A DNA stretch of 64,000 nt from Thermobacillus sp. ZCTH02-B1 (GTDB lineage: Bacteria; Bacillota; Bacilli; Paenibacillales; Paenibacillaceae): assembly GCF_002159085.1 (NCBI RefSeq), contig NZ_LZRU01000009.1:1-64000 (forward strand). Reading direction: 5' to 3'. Numbering within the stretch: position 1 is the first letter of the stretch; every line of letters starts with the position of its first letter. The notes under the pieces are model-generated. The model was not told the origin of the DNA and ran no database searches. It worked only from the letters and a program-made list of their open reading frames with translations. The position numbers and the translations under genes were made by a program. Below are positions 59,684 through 64,000 of the stretch, piece after piece.

Positions 59684-61084
59684 ATGAACAAACGGTTGGG
59701 AATCGCCATCCTGATCCTGATCGTTACCCTATCCGCGGCGCTTGCGGCATGCGGTTCGGGCAAAAATGAAAACGCCGCCAACGGCGGTTCGCCGGGCCCT
59801 TCGACCGGCGGCGGGAACGGCGGCGGGACGTCCGGGTCGGAGCCGTCGGAGGATGCCGAGCCGTTCACCGTTTCGCTCCGGCACATCCAGATCGGCGAGG
59901 CGCAAAAATTCCGGAAAGCGATTCTGGATGATGTGGTGAAGAAAACGGAGGAGGAAGTTCCCGGCCTGAAGTTCGAGCTCGACGGCGTCGAGGACCAGGT
60001 CAACCGCTTCACGAAGCTGCCGGCCGAGATGGCCGCGGGCAATCCGCCGAAAATCTTCGACCTGTTCGGCGGCGCGGGCGACGCGCTGAAATACGCCAAA
60101 GCCGGCCGGCTGCTCGACGTGACGCCGATCATCGAAGAGCTGGGCATCGCCGACAAGTTCCTCAACCTGAGCCAGTTCACGCTGGACGGCAACGTGTACG
60201 GCCTGCCGATCGGCGGCAGTACGGAAGGATTTTTCTACAACATGCCGCTGTTCGAAAAATACAACATCAAGGTGCCGACGACGCTGGAGGAGCTGGAGGC
60301 GGCCGCGGAGACGCTCAAACAGAACGGGATCACCCCGTTCGCGATGGGATCGAAGGGAGCATGGGTGCCGCTCATGCTGGTCAATACGCTGATCGGCCGC
60401 TACGCCGGCCCCGACGCGATCGACGGGTTCCCCGCCGGCACGCACGCGTGGAATTCGCCGGAAGTGACGGCCGCGTTCGCGAAGTATGAAGAATGGGTCA
60501 AGAAAGGGTACTTCACGAAGGGCGAACTCGGCCTCGAATACGCCGACATGCTGAACCAGTTCGTGACGGGCAAGGCGGGCATGATGTTCGACGGCAGCTG
60601 GCGTTCGTCCGTGTTCAGGGATCCCGAGCAGGCGGGCGAGCTCACCGGCAAGGTCGGATTTTTCCCGATGCCTCCCGTGCCCGGCGGCAAAGGCGATCAG
60701 ACGTTCGTGAACGGGAACTACAGCAACGGCTACGGGTTCTCCGCCGACTTGAACGAACGCGAACGGACCGCCGTGAAGGCGTTCATCAAAAACATGTACA
60801 GCGAAGAAATGCAGCTCAGGGGACTGCTGGAGGACGGCGTGCTGCCGTCGATGAAGCTGTCCGAGGACGCGCTCGGCAAAGTGGAGGACCCGCTCGTCAA
60901 GCAAATCATGGAAGTGATGCGGCAAGCCGGCGGCGCGTTCTCGCACTTCGATTCCACCGTTCCCTCGGAGGTGTACAAGGAATCAGAGGCGCAGATCCAG
61001 AAGCTGATCGCCGGCCAGGCGACCGCCGAGCAGGTGACCGAAGCGCTGCAGAAAGTCCAGCAGGAGGCCAACGCGAAGTCGTAA
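59684..61084 (+). CDS. Sugar ABC transporter substrate-binding lipoprotein
   Basis: A 466-residue family 1 extracellular solute-binding protein. The lipoprotein signal ends at ALAAC (Cys near residue 23), then a Gly/Ser/Asn-rich tether of ~35 residues, then the binding domain (QVNRFTKLPAEMAAGNPPKIFDLFGGAG, GLPIGGSTEGFFYNMPLFEKYNIKVPTTLEEL, FVTGKAGMMFDGSWR). GGGAGG precedes the ATG. The ligand is a carbohydrate, type unknown. Two CUT1 permease genes follow; no ATPase is present, so a shared MsmX-type ATPase is implied. Confidence 0.92.
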   Translation: MNKRLGIAILILIVTLSAALAACGSGKNENAANGGSPGPSTGGGNGGGTSGSEPSEDAEPFTVSLRHIQIGEAQKFRKAILDDVVKKTEEEVPGLKFELDGVEDQVNRFTKLPAEMAAGNPPKIFDLFGGAGDALKYAKAGRLLDVTPIIEELGIADKFLNLSQFTLDGNVYGLPIGGSTEGFFYNMPLFEKYNIKVPTTLEELEAAAETLKQNGITPFAMGSKGAWVPLMLVNTLIGRYAGPDAIDGFPAGTHAWNSPEVTAAFAKYEEWVKKGYFTKGELGLEYADMLNQFVTGKAGMMFDGSWRSSVFRDPEQAGELTGKVGFFPMPPVPGGKGDQTFVNGNYSNGYGFSADLNERERTAVKAFIKNMYSEEMQLRGLLEDGVLPSMKLSEDALGKVEDPLVKQIMEVMRQAGGAFSHFDSTVPSEVYKESEAQIQKLIAGQATAEQVTEALQKVQQEANAKS

Positions 61085-61118
61085 GCGGACGCGTATGGAA
61101 CCGGGCTGCCGGCAGGAC

Positions 61119-61153
61119 GCGTCGCCTGCGCCCGAGCCGGGACCAGGCGACGC
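61119..61153 (+). other. Intercistronic stem-loop after the sugar-binding protein
   Basis: GCGTCGCCTG (61119-61128) pairs perfectly with CAGGCGACGC (61144-61153). It has no T-tract and is set in a 180-base gap between the binding protein and permease genes, as for mRNA 3'-end protection and reduced permease expression. Confidence 0.65.
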
Positions 61154-61264
61154 CGGCTCAAGCCGCGGGGCACGCCCGGGAGCCGGGGCCGGGTCCTGCA
61201 GCCTTGCGGCGGCGTCGCCCGACCTGGCGCGGGCGGCGCCGTCCGTTCTTGGAGGTGGAACCGC

Positions 61265-62149
61265 TTGAAACATCCGATGCGCAATCCGTGGATCTATACG
61301 CTGTTCATCGCCCCGACGCTGATCTTGTACGGTCTGTTTTTCCTCTGGCCGATGGTGTCGTCTTCCTACTATGCGTTCACCGACTGGAACGGCCTTGAAA
61401 ACTATCGCTTTGTCGGTTGGTCCAACTTCGCCCGCGCTTTCGGCGACCCGGACTTTCGCCGCGCGATCGTCAACAACCTCATCTTCATCGGGTTCTCGGT
61501 GTTCGTGCAAATTCCGCTCATCGTGCTGTTCGCCCTTCTGATCGCTTCCGTCAAGCGGTTCAGGGGCTTCTACAAGACGACCGTGTTCGTGCCCTCCATC
61601 GTGTCCACGTCCGTCATCGGCATTCTGTGGGGGTTCATCTACGAACCGGAGGTCGGGCCGCTCAACCGGCTGCTCGCGCTGTTCGGCGCGGGTCCGATCT
61701 ATTGGCTGGCGGAACCGAAGTGGGCGCTGCCGGCCGTGCTGATCACGAACGCCTGGCAGTGGATGGGCTTTTACATCGTGCTCGTGCTGGCGGCGATTCT
61801 GGCCATTCCGCGCGAGATTCACGAGGCGGCGATCGTGGACGGCGCCAGCGGCTGGCAACGGGCGCTCAACATTACGGTTCCGCTCATTCTGCCGGTCATC
61901 TCCGTCGTGGTGATGCTGTCGATCGCCGGCGGGATGCGCGTCGTCGACATCGTGCTGGTCATGACGAAGGGGGGACCGGTCGGCGCGACGGAGGTGATGG
62001 CGTCGTACATGGTGAACGAAGCGATGGGCATCGATCCGAACTACGGGTTCGGCACGGCCATTGCGCTCATCATTTTCACCTTCGCGCTCGTCCTGACGTC
62101 GCTTTACCAGATGACGTTCGGCCGGCGGATGCAGGGAGGCGAGTTCTGA
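61265..62149 (+). CDS. Sugar ABC transporter permease (MalF/UgpA type)
   Basis: A 294-residue CUT1 permease with six helices. It opens with IYTLFIAPTLILYGLFFLWPMVSS and contains the EAA loop IHEAAIVDGASGWQRALNITVPLILP. The start is a TTG at 61265 with TTGGAGGTGG just upstream. It shares one base with the next gene (TGATG). Confidence 0.92.
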   Translation: MKHPMRNPWIYTLFIAPTLILYGLFFLWPMVSSSYYAFTDWNGLENYRFVGWSNFARAFGDPDFRRAIVNNLIFIGFSVFVQIPLIVLFALLIASVKRFRGFYKTTVFVPSIVSTSVIGILWGFIYEPEVGPLNRLLALFGAGPIYWLAEPKWALPAVLITNAWQWMGFYIVLVLAAILAIPREIHEAAIVDGASGWQRALNITVPLILPVISVVVMLSIAGGMRVVDIVLVMTKGGPVGATEVMASYMVNEAMGIDPNYGFGTAIALIIFTFALVLTSLYQMTFGRRMQGGEF

Positions 62150-62973
62150 TGCCGCTCAAACGGGCCGTGCCGCACGCGGTGCTGCTGGCGTATGTCGCCG
62201 CCGTCCTCTTTCCGTTCGTGTTCGTCGTGTTTTCCTCGCTGAAAGGGAGCAACGTGGAGATCGCGACCCATCCGTTCGGTCTTCCGAAGACGTGGCATTT
62301 TGAAAATTACGCGGAAGCCTGGGTCAAGGCCAAAATCGGCGTCTATTTCTTCAACAGCGTCTATTTATCGTTCACGTCCGCGCTTGCCTCCGCCCTGCTG
62401 GCCGCGGCCACGGCGTTCGCGATCGTCCGGATGCGATTCCCGCGCGCCGGCAAGTGGATCCATCAAACGGTGCTGCTCGGCATGTTCATCCCGGGCAACG
62501 TGCTGTTTATCGCGCAATATCTGCTCGTCATGAAGCTGGGCGTGCTGAACACCCACTGGGCGCTGTTTCTTCCTTACACGGCGGGCGCGCTGCCGCTCGG
62601 CGTGCTGCTCCTGTCGGCGTTCATGAAGTCGCTGCCGGGCGAACTGGAAGAGGCGGCGATCATGGACGGATTGAGTTCGGCGGGGCTTTTTGTCAAAATA
62701 GTTTTACCGCTTACATTGCCGGCACTGGTCACCGTATTCATCGTGAATTTTCTGGGCGCGTGGAACGAGTATCTGCTCGCGAACTTTTTCATCAGCAGGG
62801 ACGCGCTGCGCACGCTGCCGACCGGGATGGTCGGATTCCGCGACGCCTTCCAGACGAACTACGCGCTGATCTGCACCGGCATCGTGTTCAGCGTGGCGCC
62901 GGTGCTCGTGCTGTACGCGTTTCTGCAGGAGAAGATCATCGAAGGGCTGACCGTCGGCAGCGTCAAGGGGTAA
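62149..62973 (+). CDS. Sugar ABC transporter permease (MalG/UgpE type)
   Basis: A 274-residue CUT1 permease with six helices. It has the EAA loop LEEAAIMDGLSSAGLFVKIVLPL and the conserved WNEYLLANFF and GLTVGSVKG ends. The ATG at 62149 overlaps the upstream TGA by one base, with GGGAGG upstream. It completes the transmembrane part of the importer. Confidence 0.93.
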   Translation: MPLKRAVPHAVLLAYVAAVLFPFVFVVFSSLKGSNVEIATHPFGLPKTWHFENYAEAWVKAKIGVYFFNSVYLSFTSALASALLAAATAFAIVRMRFPRAGKWIHQTVLLGMFIPGNVLFIAQYLLVMKLGVLNTHWALFLPYTAGALPLGVLLLSAFMKSLPGELEEAAIMDGLSSAGLFVKIVLPLTLPALVTVFIVNFLGAWNEYLLANFFISRDALRTLPTGMVGFRDAFQTNYALICTGIVFSVAPVLVLYAFLQEKIIEGLTVGSVKG

Positions 62974-62998
62974 TCGGGGTCCGAAGGAGTCCGGTGCG

Positions 62999-64000
62999 AT
63001 GTCGCTGAGGTTCAAGCTGTTCGGCGCGTTTCTGGTCCTGATCATCGTTCCGCTCGTCGTGCTGGCCGTCGCGCTCTACACGCTGGTGACCGATCTGATC
63101 GAGGAGAAGCATTCTCGCCAGACGGAACTGACGCTGCGCGCGCTGAGCCAGTCGGTCGGCTTCGTGTTCAGGGAAATGAACCAGGTGACCGACAGCACGA
63201 TCGCCAGCGACGCCATCCAGGATGTGCTGAACGACGCGTACGGGGAAGAGGTGGAGGACATCGATTATCTCAACCTGAACGAGGTGCAGCAAAAGTTCCG
63301 GGAGCTGCTCGTCTATCACCCCTCGGTCAGCTACGCCCTGATGTACGCGCTCGACGACGGACGGATATACCGGATTTTTACGAAAGAGCGGTTCCAGGCC
63401 ATGCCGTACGAGCGGTTCGTCGGGACGCGGCTGCATAAGCAAGTGCTCGAGCGGGACGGCCTGCCGCTGTGGGTGGGTCCCTACGAATATCCGGAACTGA
63501 CCGGTTCGGAGCCGGTGTTCACGCAGATCCGCGTCGTGAAGGACATCGACACGCTCCAAAACAAGGGCATTTTGCTGGTGCAGATCAAACATTCGGGACT
63601 GGAGTCGGTGTTCCGGTATTTCCGTTACCGGCAAAACCAGCTTGCCACCCGGTTTTTCATCGTGAACGGGAACGGATTGGTGCTGTATGACAGCGGCGGC
63701 GCCCTGAACGGAAAAGAGCTGTCCGAGCTCGCGGAACGACCGCTTGAGCCGGGCGAGGGGTACCGGAGCGTGCGCAGCCGGTTCGACGGACAAGACAGCG
63801 TCATCTCCAGCATCGGTCTGGGGATCGAAAACTGGCGTCTCGTGTCCGTCACCTCCTGGCACGCCCTGTCCAGCGAAGTGCTGCTGTACTCCCGCTGGGT
63901 CGCGGCCATCCTGCTCCTCTGCCTCGTGTCGGCGCTGCTGTTCATCCGGCTGTTCGCCAACCGGGTCGCCCGGGCGATCGTGCAAACCGTGCAGGTCATG
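62999..64000 (+). CDS. YesM-like sensor histidine kinase, 3' end outside the window
   Basis: The frame is open from an ATG at 62999 to the window end (334 codons); GAAGGAG precedes the start. A first helix (~residues 8-29) is followed by a ~260-residue extracellular sensor with Cache-like features (SYALMYALDDGRIYRIF, TRFFIVNGNGLVLYDS, ENWRLVSVTSW), a second helix (~298-316), and the beginning of a HAMP segment (FANRVARAIVQTVQVM). The kinase domain is cut off. In Paenibacillus such kinases pair with AraC-type YesN regulators to control the adjacent sugar ABC operon; here it lies 25 bases after the permease gene and could be in the same transcript. Confidence 0.85.
   Translation, partial: MSLRFKLFGAFLVLIIVPLVVLAVALYTLVTDLIEEKHSRQTELTLRALSQSVGFVFREMNQVTDSTIASDAIQDVLNDAYGEEVEDIDYLNLNEVQQKFRELLVYHPSVSYALMYALDDGRIYRIFTKERFQAMPYERFVGTRLHKQVLERDGLPLWVGPYEYPELTGSEPVFTQIRVVKDIDTLQNKGILLVQIKHSGLESVFRYFRYRQNQLATRFFIVNGNGLVLYDSGGALNGKELSELAERPLEPGEGYRSVRSRFDGQDSVISSIGLGIENWRLVSVTSWHALSSEVLLYSRWVAAILLLCLVSALLFIRLFANRVARAIVQTVQVM

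Overview
The window is very GC-rich by eye (roughly two thirds G+C, not computed) and tightly packed. It reads as chromosomal DNA of a high-GC member of the Paenibacillaceae (Paenibacillus/Cohnella/Thermobacillus-like Bacillota). The lineage call rests on strong AGGAGG-type ribosome binding sites, many GTG/TTG starts, sigma-A-type promoters, and a gene set typical of that group: YtxJ (bacillithiol system), a DUF420/CtaM-like protein, CheX, XerS, PucR with B. subtilis-style puc genes, type II pantothenate kinase, a WGxxGxxG-type exported protein and a YesM-like kinase beside a sugar ABC operon. I see no rRNA, tRNA, CRISPR array, insertion sequence or prophage.

Layout. 1-5968: the end of a MoxR/DUF58/VWA locus (5'-truncated DUF58 protein, BatA-like membrane protein, large membrane protein with two VWA domains). 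6231-6928: DUF1992 and rhodanese proteins. 6935-10348: promoter, cobalamin riboswitch and a btuFCD-type B12 importer. 10614-25538: mostly single housekeeping genes (HrpB helicase, Lin0512 protein, three metallophosphoesterases, two Gfo/Idh/MocA dehydrogenases, MATE pump, GNAT, glutamyl-Q tRNA(Asp) synthetase, DinB, serine hydrolase, CtaM-like protein, YtxJ). 25599-26057 is cheX on the minus strand, with a leader that may be attenuated.

26540-49189 is the core of the window, a purine and ureide catabolic region. It holds a gamma-glutamyltransferase-family hydrolase, a half-size chromate transporter, a frameshifted NCS2 purine permease, the PucR regulator, an ATZ/TRZ-type deaminase and the XdhC-like and MobA-like maturation proteins (pucA, pucB). 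A complete BMP-type ABC importer (binding lipoprotein, ATPase, two permeases) follows. Then come the three xanthine dehydrogenase subunits (pucC, pucD, pucE), a guanine deaminase-like enzyme, an OHCU decarboxylase/HIU hydrolase fusion, allantoinase, allantoate amidohydrolase and ureidoglycine-glyoxylate aminotransferase. Together these would import purines, oxidise them to urate, and take hydroxyisourate through allantoin to oxalurate and glycine. The urate oxidase step is not encoded in the window.

49292-64000: a small unknown protein, pantothenate kinase, a 2H phosphoesterase, dGTPase, an iron-containing alcohol dehydrogenase, a second and distinct MoxR-DUF58-DUF4129 operon with an attenuator-like leader, a small exported WGxxGxxG protein, XerS on the minus strand, and a sugar ABC operon followed by a sensor kinase that runs off the window end.

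Gene functions are family-level recognition from the translated sequence, without database searches. Coordinates are exact where an ORF or repeat was read directly; domain positions are approximate.
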